64,000 nt of DNA from positions 50,376-114,375 of the forward strand of contig NZ_FOAX01000005.1 of NCBI RefSeq assembly GCF_900109775.1, written 5' to 3'. This DNA is from Pseudoxanthomonas sp. GM95 (GTDB lineage Bacteria > Pseudomonadota > Gammaproteobacteria > Xanthomonadales > Xanthomonadaceae). The notes beneath the pieces were generated by a model. The model saw nothing but the letters and a program-made list of their open reading frames with translations. It made no database searches and was not told where the DNA came from. The position numbers and the translations under genes were made by a program. This document shows, in pieces, positions 17,970 through 27,410 of this stretch (position 1 is the first letter of the stretch; every line of letters starts with the position of its first letter).

Positions 17970-18902
17970 ATGATCGAGTTGAAACAGCTTCGCAAGTTCG
18001 TTGTCGTCGCAGAACAGCGCAACTTCACTCGTGCCGCGGAGCTCTTGCACGTTGCACAGCCGGCGCTCAGCAAGCAGATTGCGCGTCTGGAAGATCAGCT
18101 TGAGGCCCTTCTTTTCCATCGTGACGCACGCCCACTTCAGCTCACTAAGGCAGGAAGGCGACTCTACGATGAGGCAGTCATCCTCTTGGAGCGTGCCGAT
18201 CGAATGCAGGAGTCAGTAAAAAAGATCGCTCGCGACCATCGCAGGGTCGTGACGGTCGGCTTTTCGCCGACTATCGTCTACGGCGGAATCTCGGAAATCA
18301 TCAAACGCATTGGACTTGCCATGCCGCAATTCGAGGTGCGCTGGCAGGAAATGCTCTCGGCTGATCAAGCCGACGCACTTCGCAAGGGCACCATCGACAT
18401 TTCCTTCGGAAGGTCAGACTTGGTCGAACGGGACATCGTTAAAGTGCTGACACGCGACGAACGATTGTTCATTGCGCTTCCGCGTGAAGATGGCTTGGCC
18501 AAGTCCGACGAGCCAATGTCCATCGGCATGCTGGAAGGGCATGACCTGATCGTCTATCCGGTTGGCGCGACCACCGACGGATTCGCCAACAAAACACTCT
18601 CCATGTTTCGCGCCTTCGGAGTAGCCCCTCCCCAAGTGCATGAGGTCAAGGAGATCGATACCGCATTGGCCTTTGTGGCAGCGGGCGTAGGCGTCTGCCT
18701 GATTCCTGCGACGTCGCGCCACCTCAGACCCGATATTGTTTATCGCCTGGCAGATCCGGATGCAACGCTGCCGGTCTTCATGTGTTTTCGAACCCAGGAA
18801 GATCAGGTGCTCGTCGACTCGATGAGGGTGATCGTGCGTAACTTCTTGCGAGAGGGCCACGAATCACTCGACCCCGCCTACAACGTGTTCTACGAGGTCT
18901 AG
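17970..18902 (+). CDS. LysR-type regulator, CatR/BenM-like, second copy
   Basis: 310 residues. The HTH region (MIELKQLRKFVVVAEQRN, then PALSKQIARLE) and effector domain are very like those of the regulator at 10986, including the shared SRHLRP/ARHLRP block and the DPAYN/EPAYN C-terminus. ATG at 17970; an upstream ATG at 17928 is possible. It is divergent from PQQ dehydrogenase 1 across 424 bp and probably controls that gene and the porin, although it is a paralogue of an aromatic-pathway regulator. It is convergent with the LacI-type gene, 9 bp away. Confidence 0.88.
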   Translation: MIELKQLRKFVVVAEQRNFTRAAELLHVAQPALSKQIARLEDQLEALLFHRDARPLQLTKAGRRLYDEAVILLERADRMQESVKKIARDHRRVVTVGFSPTIVYGGISEIIKRIGLAMPQFEVRWQEMLSADQADALRKGTIDISFGRSDLVERDIVKVLTRDERLFIALPREDGLAKSDEPMSIGMLEGHDLIVYPVGATTDGFANKTLSMFRAFGVAPPQVHEVKEIDTALAFVAAGVGVCLIPATSRHLRPDIVYRLADPDATLPVFMCFRTQEDQVLVDSMRVIVRNFLREGHESLDPAYNVFYEV

Positions 18903-18911
18903 AGCGCCCTC

Positions 18912-19961
18912 TCAGCTGTCCTGCTGGGCGTGAAACAGTCCACTGAACTGGCCCAGGTTTTCCTTCGTCACGATATGAAACCTGGTAGGGGGCACCGGCA
19001 CTGCGGGCAGCTCGCTGCATTGCTGGAGAATGATGCGGATGGCATTGGAGGCCTGCGTCGTCTCGTCCTGGTCTACGACAAGCGACAGCACGCCCTCCTC
19101 CAGCATCTCGGCGTGCTCTTCGTCCAGACCAAATCCCGCCCAGACAGGAAGATGATGTCCTGCCTTGGTGCGCAGCGCGTCCAGGATGCCCTGCGAACCT
19201 CCACCAGTGTTGTAGAGGCCCACGATATCGCCATGCTTGGCAAGGTCCCGGCTCAACGCTTGCCGCCCCACCCTCGCAATGCCCCGTGTCAGAACAGGCG
19301 CCATCAGTTCCAAGTGCGGGGCCAGCTCGCCGGCCGCCTGGCGGAATCCCTCGTAGCGATCATGATGTAGCCGCTCTTCCAAGTTAGGGACAGCAATCCA
19401 GACCTTTCCAGAGCGGTGAATGAACTGTCCCATGAGCCCGGCGAGCGTGCGTGCAGCCTTGAGGCTATCGATCCCCGCAAAGTGCGCACCGTCGACCACG
19501 GGCCTGGCGGCTGCGAGCGCAACAACAGGACATCCACCCTCAATAAGCACAGACAACTCACGGGAAATAGCCTCCTCATCCCGCTCCAGGATGATCAATC
19601 CACGACGCCGCTTCGATTTCCTTCTCAAAAATGCGATCAGCTTGGGGGTTTCGTCAGTGGTGAACTGATGGAGATTGATGTCTAACGGCACCCTGAAGCG
19701 TTCAGACTCGACCGAAAGCGCTCGTCGAAACGCCTCGATTCCGGGCAAAGACTCCGCGGGCAGCACGACATCAATCTGGAGGCTTGAACGACTGACGGTT
19801 GGCAGGACCCTTGGCACACCGAGCTCGCGAGCGGCGGCAATGACCTTGAGTCTAAGCTTGTAGGAGACACCCGCCCTGCCATTGAGCACGCGATCGACGG
19901 TGCTCGCGCTGACCCCCGCATGGAGCGCGATATCGCAGAAGTTTGATTTCTTGTCTTTCAT
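18912..19961 (-). CDS. LacI-family transcriptional regulator
   Basis: 349 residues. The N-terminal LacI HTH (CDIALHAGVSASTVDRVLNGR) is followed by a sugar-binding-protein-like effector domain of the type-1 periplasmic fold. ATG at 19961. The DNA-recognition helix carries VSASTVDRVL where AVSxxTVSRVL is usual; Asp in place of the second Ser is seen in regulators of the MocR/rhizopine-like branch. Effector probably a sugar, cyclitol or related polyol. The neighbouring genes do not reveal its target; the PQQ dehydrogenase/porin pair is a candidate. Confidence 0.85.
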   Translation of the reverse strand: MKDKKSNFCDIALHAGVSASTVDRVLNGRAGVSYKLRLKVIAAARELGVPRVLPTVSRSSLQIDVVLPAESLPGIEAFRRALSVESERFRVPLDINLHQFTTDETPKLIAFLRRKSKRRRGLIILERDEEAISRELSVLIEGGCPVVALAAARPVVDGAHFAGIDSLKAARTLAGLMGQFIHRSGKVWIAVPNLEERLHHDRYEGFRQAAGELAPHLELMAPVLTRGIARVGRQALSRDLAKHGDIVGLYNTGGGSQGILDALRTKAGHHLPVWAGFGLDEEHAEMLEEGVLSLVVDQDETTQASNAIRIILQQCSELPAVPVPPTRFHIVTKENLGQFSGLFHAQQDS

Positions 19962-20342
19962 AAGGGTCGCTGGCGATAAGCGCTAGTCAATCGAGAAGAG
20001 AGCGATTGGTCTTCAACGGCAACGCCGCCAAAGCCCTCGGTCATGTTCGTTCAAGAAGGCGGCCTGCCCGACCGATGCTCACCGTGGAGCCGTGAAAACC
20101 TTGGGAGTCTGCAGAAACTCCATCCCTGGACTACTCATGCCCGCGACGGGACCAATGAGTGTATGGACATCAAACGTGTTGTAAAGCGCACTACACGCTG
20201 TTCACGAGTGCAAAGCCGCGCCAGCACTGTTGCAATGCGCATTCAAAACTTCCAGCGACAAATGTTGAATCAGATTTAGCACTAATCCTCGCCGCCAATA
20301 ATGCCATAGGCATGGCCCCAAGCGGGCCACGCCAGAACATCG
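19962..20342. other. Intergenic region, 381 bp
   Basis: It lies between the LacI-type gene start and the efflux transporter stop, both minus strand. It should hold the lacI-type promoter and the end of the efflux transcript. A weak hairpin TGGCCC-N5-GGGCCA (20313-20329) is visible about 15 bp past the transporter stop, with no U-tract. No supported coding sequence. Confidence 0.4.
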
Positions 20343-21917
20343 TCATTCTGTCGACGCCGCGCGCAGCGGAGCATGCGCACGGTCCCGCCACGCGCCAAGC
20401 CAGCGCAGCGTGACGCGCAGGATCATCGCCAGCACGATACCAGCGCCTAAGAGGCTGACTGCCTTGAAGTATTCAATGCCGGCAAGCAAGGTTGCTTGGC
20501 GCGCAACCTCCTGCCCAAGGCTGGCCAGTGCCACACGGCTGGCGTTGGCATCAGCGCCGTTGCCTGACACAACCGTTCCAATGGCCTGTAGATATTCCAT
20601 GTAAGGCGTCGAACCGGGATAAATACGAACGGCAATATGGTCGTACTGCACCGTCGAGCGCCACTGCAGGACAAGCGTCGCCAGTGCGGTTCCCAATGCA
20701 GTAGCGATCTGGGCGAGCATGGTTTTGAGCTGATAGCCATGGGCGAACAAGTGGTCCTTGCCCTGCATGTCCCGAAAGGTGTGCAGCGCTGCCGTTGCAA
20801 GGGTCAGGATGACGAAGCTCCCGTTGAGCAGTAGCGCGGGCAACACCGAGGTCTGGACGTCCGAGGCCGGGGATACTCGCGTCATCTGGAAGGCGAAGAT
20901 GGCAAGGCAGCTCATTCCGGTGATGAGATACTTAGGCAGCGCTGGCGACTTGGGCAGCAACCTGGTCATGACCATCCAGGTCAGCAGCGCCGCTGCCAAC
21001 CCTGCTCCTTGGACCATTCCCGTAGTCTCCCAAGAAAAGCCGAGACCACGCTGCAGGAATACCGGGATCATGTAGTTGTTGGCGCCAAGCAGCACATAGC
21101 CTGTCGCGAACAGCGCCATGCCGGCAAGATATCGTCGTGAGACCAGCTCTCGTATCTTGAGCAGCGGCGCATGGTGGCGGTACTGCAGATGGACGAACGT
21201 GTAGATGCCAACGGCCGAAAGTGCGATGAACGCAATCAGGATCCAAGTGTCGCTGTAGAAGTCGTAGTAGGTACGCTGCAGCAGATACAACATGAAGAAT
21301 GTACTGGAGGCAAGGAGCAGAACCCTCCCTCCCCCCCCCTGGCTGTGCAGGACTTCGGGAGGCACATGCGCCGGCACCGCGAGCGCGGCAAGCAAGCTTC
21401 CCACGATCATCACCACGCACAGCAGATAGAAGATGAGGGAGCGATCACTGCTGGTGATCACCAGCGCAGCCAACAGCGGCGCCAACGCCATGCCAAATCC
21501 CAGCCCGCTGGCAAAGACCTTGATGCCAGTGAAACGGCCAGGCCCCGGCGGCTTGAAATTGACCAGCAAACGCGCGGAAGTCATCAGCCCTCCGCCGCCA
21601 AGACCCATCAAGACCCGGCCAATGGCAAATGGAGCAAGTCGATCTCCATGGGCGCACATCAGCGCGCCCAGGCAGAAGAGCAATGTCGTGGCCGCTAGGT
21701 AAGAGCGCCAGCCAATCCGTTCGATCACCCATTGCTGCTTTGCAATGGCCACTACGGCTACGCAGGCATACAGCGAGGCAATGACACTGAATTCCTCGGG
21801 TCCGGCACCGATCTCGCCCATGATCGGGCCTGCGCCGAAAGCAATCATGCCCGACTGTAGGAACTCGACTGCGTTGAGCAGGAAGATCGCAGGAAGCAAT
21901 GCGCGTGGACGTGACAT
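20343..21917 (-). CDS. MFS efflux transporter, DHA2/EmrB-like
   Basis: 524 residues with about 14 hydrophobic segments, the DHA2 layout. A motif-A/B-like stretch is seen around GRVLMGLGGGGLM. It starts 2 bp after the EmrA-like gene and is the inner-membrane pump of a tripartite system with the adaptor (21920) and outer-membrane factor (23079). The upstream neighbours are an aryl-aldehyde and an aryl-alcohol dehydrogenase, so export of an aromatic acid or drug-like aromatic is plausible. Substrate not determinable from sequence. Confidence 0.87.
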   Translation of the reverse strand: MSRPRALLPAIFLLNAVEFLQSGMIAFGAGPIMGEIGAGPEEFSVIASLYACVAVVAIAKQQWVIERIGWRSYLAATTLLFCLGALMCAHGDRLAPFAIGRVLMGLGGGGLMTSARLLVNFKPPGPGRFTGIKVFASGLGFGMALAPLLAALVITSSDRSLIFYLLCVVMIVGSLLAALAVPAHVPPEVLHSQGGGGRVLLLASSTFFMLYLLQRTYYDFYSDTWILIAFIALSAVGIYTFVHLQYRHHAPLLKIRELVSRRYLAGMALFATGYVLLGANNYMIPVFLQRGLGFSWETTGMVQGAGLAAALLTWMVMTRLLPKSPALPKYLITGMSCLAIFAFQMTRVSPASDVQTSVLPALLLNGSFVILTLATAALHTFRDMQGKDHLFAHGYQLKTMLAQIATALGTALATLVLQWRSTVQYDHIAVRIYPGSTPYMEYLQAIGTVVSGNGADANASRVALASLGQEVARQATLLAGIEYFKAVSLLGAGIVLAMILRVTLRWLGAWRDRAHAPLRAASTE

Positions 21918-21919
21918 GG

Positions 21920-23089
21920 TCAGAGCGCTGCAGGGTCCTGGTCGGTCGCCGATCCGCTGTTCTTCTTGACGATCGACTGGACAAGCGCGTCGGCGTCATG
22001 CAGCTCCTGCTCGAAAGCGGTCGTGCCAAGGCCGCGGGTCGTAGATACCGGAGTGACAGAATGATCGGTATAACCCTTGGTATCGACGCTGGCGTGTACA
22101 GACAGCCCGATCTGCAGCGGATGGCGCTTGAGATCTGCAGGATCCAGCTCGATGCGCACCGGAACGCGCTGGGTGACTTTGATCCAATTACCGGTCGCAT
22201 TCTGCGCGGGAAGCAGCGAGAACGCGCTTCCCGTACCTGCGTTGAGCCCACTGACCTTGCCATGCAGGATCACACCTCCGCCGAGTAGATCGGTGGTCAA
22301 GGTCACCGACTGACCCACCCGGATATGTTGCAGCTGCGACTCCTTGAAATTGGCGTCCACCCAGATCTGGTCCAGAGGCACGATCGACATCAGCGACGCG
22401 CCAGGGGCGATGTGCTGGCCCACCTGGACGGTACGTCGGCTCACCATGCCCGATACCGGAGCCGGCACGGTCGTGCGATGCAGGGCAATGAAGGCGTCCT
22501 TGACCCGGCTACTGGCGGCCAGCACGTCCGGGTGGGTGGAAACCGTCAGGCCATCGGTCATCGCCAAGCGTTGCTGGAGCTGTTGACTGCTTGCCTCCAG
22601 CGCCTCGCGCGCATTGTTCAGTACGTCCTGCGTGTGTTGCATTTCCTCACCGGAAACCGCACCGCTATCGGCGACCTGCGCGCGTCGATGCTGGTCCTCG
22701 CGCGCCTTGGTCAGATCGTTTTGTCGCTGCCGCACTTCGGCGCGCAGCTGGTCAGCCTGATGGAACTGCACCCGGGCCTGGCGCGTTGCTGTGGCCAGGG
22801 CTGCTTCCGCCCTTTCCAACTCAACCTGATAGTCGACGGGGTTGAGCTTGACCAGGGACTGCCCGGCTTTGACAGCGTTGGTGTCATCAGCGCCGATGGA
22901 GACCACCGTGCCTCCAATCTGGGAGGTCACCTGCACGATGTTGCCTTGAACGTAGGCATCCTGGGTCCGTTCCAGTCCTGCTGTGCTGATGAAATATATG
23001 GCGAGGCAGACCAGCACCACGACAAGCAGGGCCGCCCAGATCAGGAAGCGCTTTTGGGACAACAAGGAAGGAGAGGGTTCAGTGGCCAT
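21920..23089 (-). CDS. HlyD/EmrA-like membrane-fusion protein
   Basis: 390 residues. One N-terminal transmembrane helix (about 15-37) is followed by the biotinyl-lipoyl-like half (VTSQIGGTVVSIGADD), a coiled-coil hairpin rich in Gln/Ala/Arg (about 90-175), and a beta-barrel domain (VPAPVSGMV, DANFKESQL). The ATG at 23089 overlaps the end of the outer-membrane-factor gene by 11 bp; the longer frame to 23146 would overlap further. It bridges the DHA2 pump and the outer-membrane factor. Confidence 0.9.
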   Translation of the reverse strand: MATEPSPSLLSQKRFLIWAALLVVVLVCLAIYFISTAGLERTQDAYVQGNIVQVTSQIGGTVVSIGADDTNAVKAGQSLVKLNPVDYQVELERAEAALATATRQARVQFHQADQLRAEVRQRQNDLTKAREDQHRRAQVADSGAVSGEEMQHTQDVLNNAREALEASSQQLQQRLAMTDGLTVSTHPDVLAASSRVKDAFIALHRTTVPAPVSGMVSRRTVQVGQHIAPGASLMSIVPLDQIWVDANFKESQLQHIRVGQSVTLTTDLLGGGVILHGKVSGLNAGTGSAFSLLPAQNATGNWIKVTQRVPVRIELDPADLKRHPLQIGLSVHASVDTKGYTDHSVTPVSTTRGLGTTAFEQELHDADALVQSIVKKNSGSATDQDPAAL

Positions 23090-24593
23090 GGGCTTTGGAA
23101 GATGAAGGAGTGGAGCCAACGGCCGTAGATGGGTCGGATGTGGCACTTGGTGTTGCTGCAGGCAGCTGCCCGCCGCCGAGCGCTCGATGCAGGCCCGCGT
23201 CCAATGACAAAGCGCGCGCCTGAAGGTCGACTAGTGCTCGCTCCTGCTGCAGCACCGCCGATTCGGCGATCAAGACCTGCACCTGGCTGGACAATCCCAC
23301 TGCGTAACGGCGCTTGGCAAGGTCCAGCGCCTGGTCGGCCGTGGCCACTGCGTCCTGCTGCTGGGCCATGCGCTCGCGCAGCCACCGCAACGAGGTCAGC
23401 TGGTCTGCGACGTCACGAAAGGCGCCAAGTACAGTACTGTTGTAGGTCTCCACTGCTGCGTCGTAGTTGGCGTTTTGCAGCGCTAGACCTGCGCGAAGGC
23501 GCCCACCTTCGAAGATGGGCAGGTTGATTGCCGGACCGATGCCGAAGACTCGGTTACCAATGTCGGTTACGTCATCCAGGCCCCGACTCTGCAGGCCCAT
23601 CGATCCGACCAGGTTGATGTTGGGATAAAAGCTTGCCTTGGCTACTTCAATATCGTGCCCGGCTGCTTCAACCCGCCAGCGTTGAGCCACCACGTCAGGT
23701 CGGTTTCCAACCAGTTCGGCGGGGACTACGCTTGGCAGCGCCACTTGTTGCGGTCGCTTCATTGTCGGCCGGGTGAGGGCCCCCAGACTTCCGGCCGGCG
23801 CGCCGGTCAGCATCGCCAGTTCGTTGCACAGCAGTTCGCGACGCTCCTTGAGCGCGGCGATGGATGATCGGCGTACGGGGATCTGTGACTGTGCCAGCTT
23901 AAGGTCGACCTGCGAATCTAGCCCCACCCTCACCCGGTTCGCCGTCAGCGAAAGGATGTCCAGCTGCCGGTCGAGCTGACGTTGCTCGACATCCACCTGA
24001 TCATCGGTGTTCTGCAGGGCGATGTAGCCCTGAACCACCGATGTGATCAGGATCAGGCGTGCAGCAGCCTGATCGACTTCCACCGCATGCTGGCGGCCAA
24101 CTGCACCCGCCAGCGCAGCGCGGTTTTTCCCCCAGAAATCCAGCTCGTACTGCACACCTAGGCCAACCTGGGTCACGTAGTCCCAGGTTCCGGCCACAGG
24201 AGGCGGAGTGGTGCCGTGATCACTGAAGCGCTGTCGCATCATGCTGCCAGTGCCATCGATCCGCGGCTCCAGCGAGGCACCCGCCAGTCCACTGACTGCA
24301 GTGGCTTGATCAACCCTTGCCTGTGCCAATTGCAGGCTGGGATTTCCAACAAGCGCCCGCTCGACCAGCGCGTCAAGCTGGGAATCATTGAAGGACTTGA
24401 ACCAATCCGCCGTGGGCCAGGCTGCCGAAGACAGCACCACGCCGGCCGGCAATTCGACATTGGCATGCCCCTCGAGTTGGAGCAGGTGCGACTTGGTGGT
24501 CAGGCCGCCGGTGCTACAGGCGGCCACAGACAACGCCAGGAACGAAATAACAAGGCTGCGCACGGGGCGCAGCCGTTGACGAATGAAATTCAT
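23079..24593 (-). CDS. Outer-membrane efflux lipoprotein (NodT/TolC family)
   Basis: 504 residues from the ATG at 24593 (MNFIRQ). It has a signal peptide with lipobox LSVAAC, so it is lipid-anchored. Two repeated outer-membrane-factor halves are visible, including the LAQARVDQATA and LAKRRYAVGLSSQ helices. First gene of the efflux trio, 24 bp after the aldehyde dehydrogenase gene. It forms the exit duct for the EmrAB-like pump. An ATG 18 bp upstream (24611) is an alternative. Confidence 0.9.
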   Translation of the reverse strand: MNFIRQRLRPVRSLVISFLALSVAACSTGGLTTKSHLLQLEGHANVELPAGVVLSSAAWPTADWFKSFNDSQLDALVERALVGNPSLQLAQARVDQATAVSGLAGASLEPRIDGTGSMMRQRFSDHGTTPPPVAGTWDYVTQVGLGVQYELDFWGKNRAALAGAVGRQHAVEVDQAAARLILITSVVQGYIALQNTDDQVDVEQRQLDRQLDILSLTANRVRVGLDSQVDLKLAQSQIPVRRSSIAALKERRELLCNELAMLTGAPAGSLGALTRPTMKRPQQVALPSVVPAELVGNRPDVVAQRWRVEAAGHDIEVAKASFYPNINLVGSMGLQSRGLDDVTDIGNRVFGIGPAINLPIFEGGRLRAGLALQNANYDAAVETYNSTVLGAFRDVADQLTSLRWLRERMAQQQDAVATADQALDLAKRRYAVGLSSQVQVLIAESAVLQQERALVDLQARALSLDAGLHRALGGGQLPAATPSATSDPSTAVGSTPSSSKAHGH

Positions 24594-24617
24594 GTTGAAG
24601 CGCGGACGCACCCGTGA

Positions 24618-26069
24618 TCAGAACGGATACGGCTGGGCCGGGTCCTCCAAGGTAATCCACTTGATCTCGGTGAATTCATCGATCACCGCGCGCCCGTCGA
24701 AACGGCCATAGCCGCTATTCTTCATGCCGCCATACGGCGCCTGCGCCTCGTTCTGCACCGTGGCTCCATTGACGTGCACGCAACCGAACTGCAGCTGAGA
24801 AGCGACCTTCATTGCGCGATTGATGTTGCTACTGAAGACCGCCGACGAGAGACCATAATCGGTGTCGTTGGCGACCTTGATGGCCTCCTCGTCACCGTGG
24901 ACCCGCACGATCGTGGTGATCGGTCCGAAGGTCTCTTCGTCATAGATCACCATGCCAGGCTTGACGTGATCGATGATCGTTGCGGGCATGCTGGCACCTT
25001 GGGCCTTGTGCCCCGCGACGACGACCGCCCCTTTGTTCACCGCATCCAGGAGCATCTCGTTGAGACGCTCACCCGAGGAGGCGCTGACCATTGGCCCGAT
25101 GACGGTACCCGGATTGTCGCGCGGGTCGTTTGCGACCAGCGCCTTGGCACGTTCAGCGAATCGGCTGACGAAGGCGTCTGCGATCTTATCGTCGACGACG
25201 AAGCGCTCGGTCGACATGCAGATCTGGCCTTGGTAGAGGAATGCCCCGAAGATCGCGGCATTCACAGCCCCGTCCAGGTCCGCATCATCCAGCACCACGA
25301 ACGGAGCCTTGCCGCCCAGCTCGAGCAGGCTGCGCTTGAGATAGCGCGCCGACGTCTCGGCAATAATGCGACCCACGCGCGTGGAGCCGGTGAAGTTCAC
25401 ACGACGTACGGCCGGATGTGCGATCAGCGCCTCGGTGACCTCGCCCGCCTCACTTGGCGCGGAAGTAATGAAGTTCAGCACACCCGGCGGCAGGCCTGCG
25501 GCGTTGACGCACTCGACCAGCAGCTCGTGGGTCCGGGGGCTGCTTTCCGAGGCCTTGAAGATCACCGGGTTGCCGCAGACCAGCGGATATGCAATGGCGC
25601 GCGCGCCCAGAAGCACAGGGCCATTCCAAGGCACAATGCTCAGCACAACCCCTGCGGCCTGGCGAATGGTCATCGACAGCGTGCCGGGCTTGTCAGTGGG
25701 GATGGTTTCGCCTTGGATCTGCGTGGCAAGGCCAGCGGCCTCTCGGAACAGCGCAGCAGAACCGCGAACGTTGAAAGTGGCCCACAGCGCTGAGGCCCCT
25801 ACTTCGGCGGCCATCACCTCGCAGAACTCCGGGATCTTTTCCTCTAGCAGGTCGGCTGCCTTAAGCAGGATGGCTCGACGCGTGGATGGCCCGGTCACAG
25901 ACCACGCAGCGAAAGCAGCACCAGCAGAATCGGCAGCGGCGATGGCATCGCGTACCGTTGCCGCCGCTCCAGTGGTAACCACCTCGTTAGTGACCGGGTG
26001 ACGTCGTTCGAATGTCGCGCCGCCATTGGCCTGGCAGGCGACGTTATCGATGTGCAATTTGGTTTTCAT
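24618..26069 (-). CDS. Aryl-aldehyde dehydrogenase (salicylaldehyde/benzaldehyde type), copy 2
   Basis: 483 residues, the same length as the paralogue at 6782 and closely similar throughout, including NFTGST, LELGGKAPF, the nucleophile Cys in GQICMSTER and the identical C-terminal QPYPF. It oxidises an aromatic aldehyde to its acid with NAD(P). It lies 32 bp after the paired alcohol dehydrogenase gene and directly before the efflux trio, so its acid product may be an efflux cargo rather than carbon feed. Start ATG 26069 (MKTKLHIDN). Confidence 0.88.
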   Translation of the reverse strand: MKTKLHIDNVACQANGGATFERRHPVTNEVVTTGAAATVRDAIAAADSAGAAFAAWSVTGPSTRRAILLKAADLLEEKIPEFCEVMAAEVGASALWATFNVRGSAALFREAAGLATQIQGETIPTDKPGTLSMTIRQAAGVVLSIVPWNGPVLLGARAIAYPLVCGNPVIFKASESSPRTHELLVECVNAAGLPPGVLNFITSAPSEAGEVTEALIAHPAVRRVNFTGSTRVGRIIAETSARYLKRSLLELGGKAPFVVLDDADLDGAVNAAIFGAFLYQGQICMSTERFVVDDKIADAFVSRFAERAKALVANDPRDNPGTVIGPMVSASSGERLNEMLLDAVNKGAVVVAGHKAQGASMPATIIDHVKPGMVIYDEETFGPITTIVRVHGDEEAIKVANDTDYGLSSAVFSSNINRAMKVASQLQFGCVHVNGATVQNEAQAPYGGMKNSGYGRFDGRAVIDEFTEIKWITLEDPAQPYPF

Positions 26070-26101
26070 GGCTTTTTTCCGTGAAGCGAATCTGGATGGG
26101 G

Positions 26102-27241
26102 TCAGGCAGCTGCGGGGAAGCGCAGGATCGGCTTGATCGTGATGCCGCTTTCGCTGTCTGCCATGGCCTGGTTGAGCTGTTCGAAGTCGTAGAACTTGAC
26201 CAGCCTGTCAAAGGGAAACCTGCCTTGGCGATAGAGCTCGACAAGCTCGGGAATGAAGGTGCGTGAGACCACGTCACCCTGGACGATGCCGATGATGCGA
26301 CGGCCCGGAATCATTACGTCGTTGACGTTGAACGAGGCCTCGGTGCCTTCACGGGTCGCGCCGACGATGCCGCAGCTGCCCAGGATGCCGAGACTGTCGA
26401 TGCACTGGCGCAGCACCTCAGGACGGCCACTGCATTCGAGGGTGAAGTCGGCGCCGCCGTTGGTCAGCTCGCGAATTCTCGCGACGGGGTCGGTTTCACG
26501 GCTATTGATGACGTGGGTCGCACCCAGCTCGAGAGCCATGGCCAGTCGTTCGGCGTTGATGTCCACCGCGATGATCGTGGTTGCGCCAGCCACCCGAGCC
26601 GCCATCACCGCCGCCAGGCCCACAGCACCGGTGCCAAAGGCAACGAACGAGGAACCAGCGTGCACCTTCAGGGCGTTGAGCACTGCACCCGAGCCGGTCT
26701 GAATGCCACATCCAAGCGGCCCCAGCAGCTCCAGGGGAACATCCTTGCGAACCTTGACGACATTGAGCTCGCTGACAACCGAGTGGGTGGAGAACGATGA
26801 CTGTCCGAAGAAATGATCATGAAGCTCACCGCCGTGCGCATCACACGCCGCCGACGTGCCGTCTAGGCGTCCACCGGCGAAGTTGAGCTCACCCATGTGC
26901 TGGCAGTGGGCCGGATGGCCGGTCGCACAGGGACCGCACAAGCCGCAGTAGGCATAGGTGATCACCACATGGTCACCGACCTCAATCGTGGTGACATCCG
27001 AACCAATCTTCTCCACCACGCCTGCGCCTTCATGGCCCAGGATCATGGGTAGCGCTGTCTGGTAAAGCTGATCGCGCACGACCATGTCGGTGTGACACAC
27101 ACCGGTAGCCACCATCCGGACCAGGACTTCGTTGGCGCGAGGTGCTTCTAGCGAAGCGTCTTCAAACACCAGCGGTGTCTTGGCGACACGAAGAACGGCG
27201 GCGCGTATGGGCTTCCGCTCGCTCGAAATCTGTTGGCTCAT
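26102..27241 (-). CDS. Zinc-dependent aryl-alcohol dehydrogenase (XylB-like), copy 2
   Basis: 379 residues, the same length as copy 1 at 8266. Zinc ligands lie in GVCHTD, GHEGAG and the cluster CGLCGPC plus HPAHC; the Rossmann motif is GTGAVGLAA. It oxidises a benzyl-type alcohol to the aldehyde used by the next gene. First gene of a five-gene train (alcohol dehydrogenase, aldehyde dehydrogenase, outer-membrane factor, adaptor, pump) and divergent from a LysR gene across 169 bp. ATG at 27241. Confidence 0.88.
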   Translation of the reverse strand: MSQQISSERKPIRAAVLRVAKTPLVFEDASLEAPRANEVLVRMVATGVCHTDMVVRDQLYQTALPMILGHEGAGVVEKIGSDVTTIEVGDHVVITYAYCGLCGPCATGHPAHCQHMGELNFAGGRLDGTSAACDAHGGELHDHFFGQSSFSTHSVVSELNVVKVRKDVPLELLGPLGCGIQTGSGAVLNALKVHAGSSFVAFGTGAVGLAAVMAARVAGATTIIAVDINAERLAMALELGATHVINSRETDPVARIRELTNGGADFTLECSGRPEVLRQCIDSLGILGSCGIVGATREGTEASFNVNDVMIPGRRIIGIVQGDVVSRTFIPELVELYRQGRFPFDRLVKFYDFEQLNQAMADSESGITIKPILRFPAAA

Positions 27242-27332
27242 CTTGATGCTCCTGCAGCCTAAAGGTCGGGGGCCGCCGGACAGCGATACTAGGAACAGCG
27301 CGATGGGAAGCGAAACACCGTTTCAGTCCTGT

Positions 27333-27351
27333 GTATATCAAGACGGTATAT
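27333..27351. promoter_or_regulatory. LysR operator candidate upstream of alcohol dehydrogenase 2
   Basis: GTATAT-N7-GTATAT, which contains ATAT-N7-GTAT (27335-27349), one base from the ATAC-N7-GTAT BenM/CatM site and like the ATAG-N7-GTAT at 10906. It sits in the 169-bp divergent region between the alcohol dehydrogenase and LysR genes. Confidence 0.5.
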
Positions 27352-27410
27352 AGTAAGAAAGTTAATCGGAAAAAACGCCCCCGAGCCCTCCATCAACGGC
27401 ATTTTTTGAT

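Noticed and set aside
20313..20329. Terminator after the efflux pump
   Set aside because: Only a 6-bp stem with no U-tract; mentioned in the intergenic note but not called as a terminator.
24774..25793. 339-residue open frame on the plus strand
   Set aside because: Antisense to aldehyde dehydrogenase copy 2.
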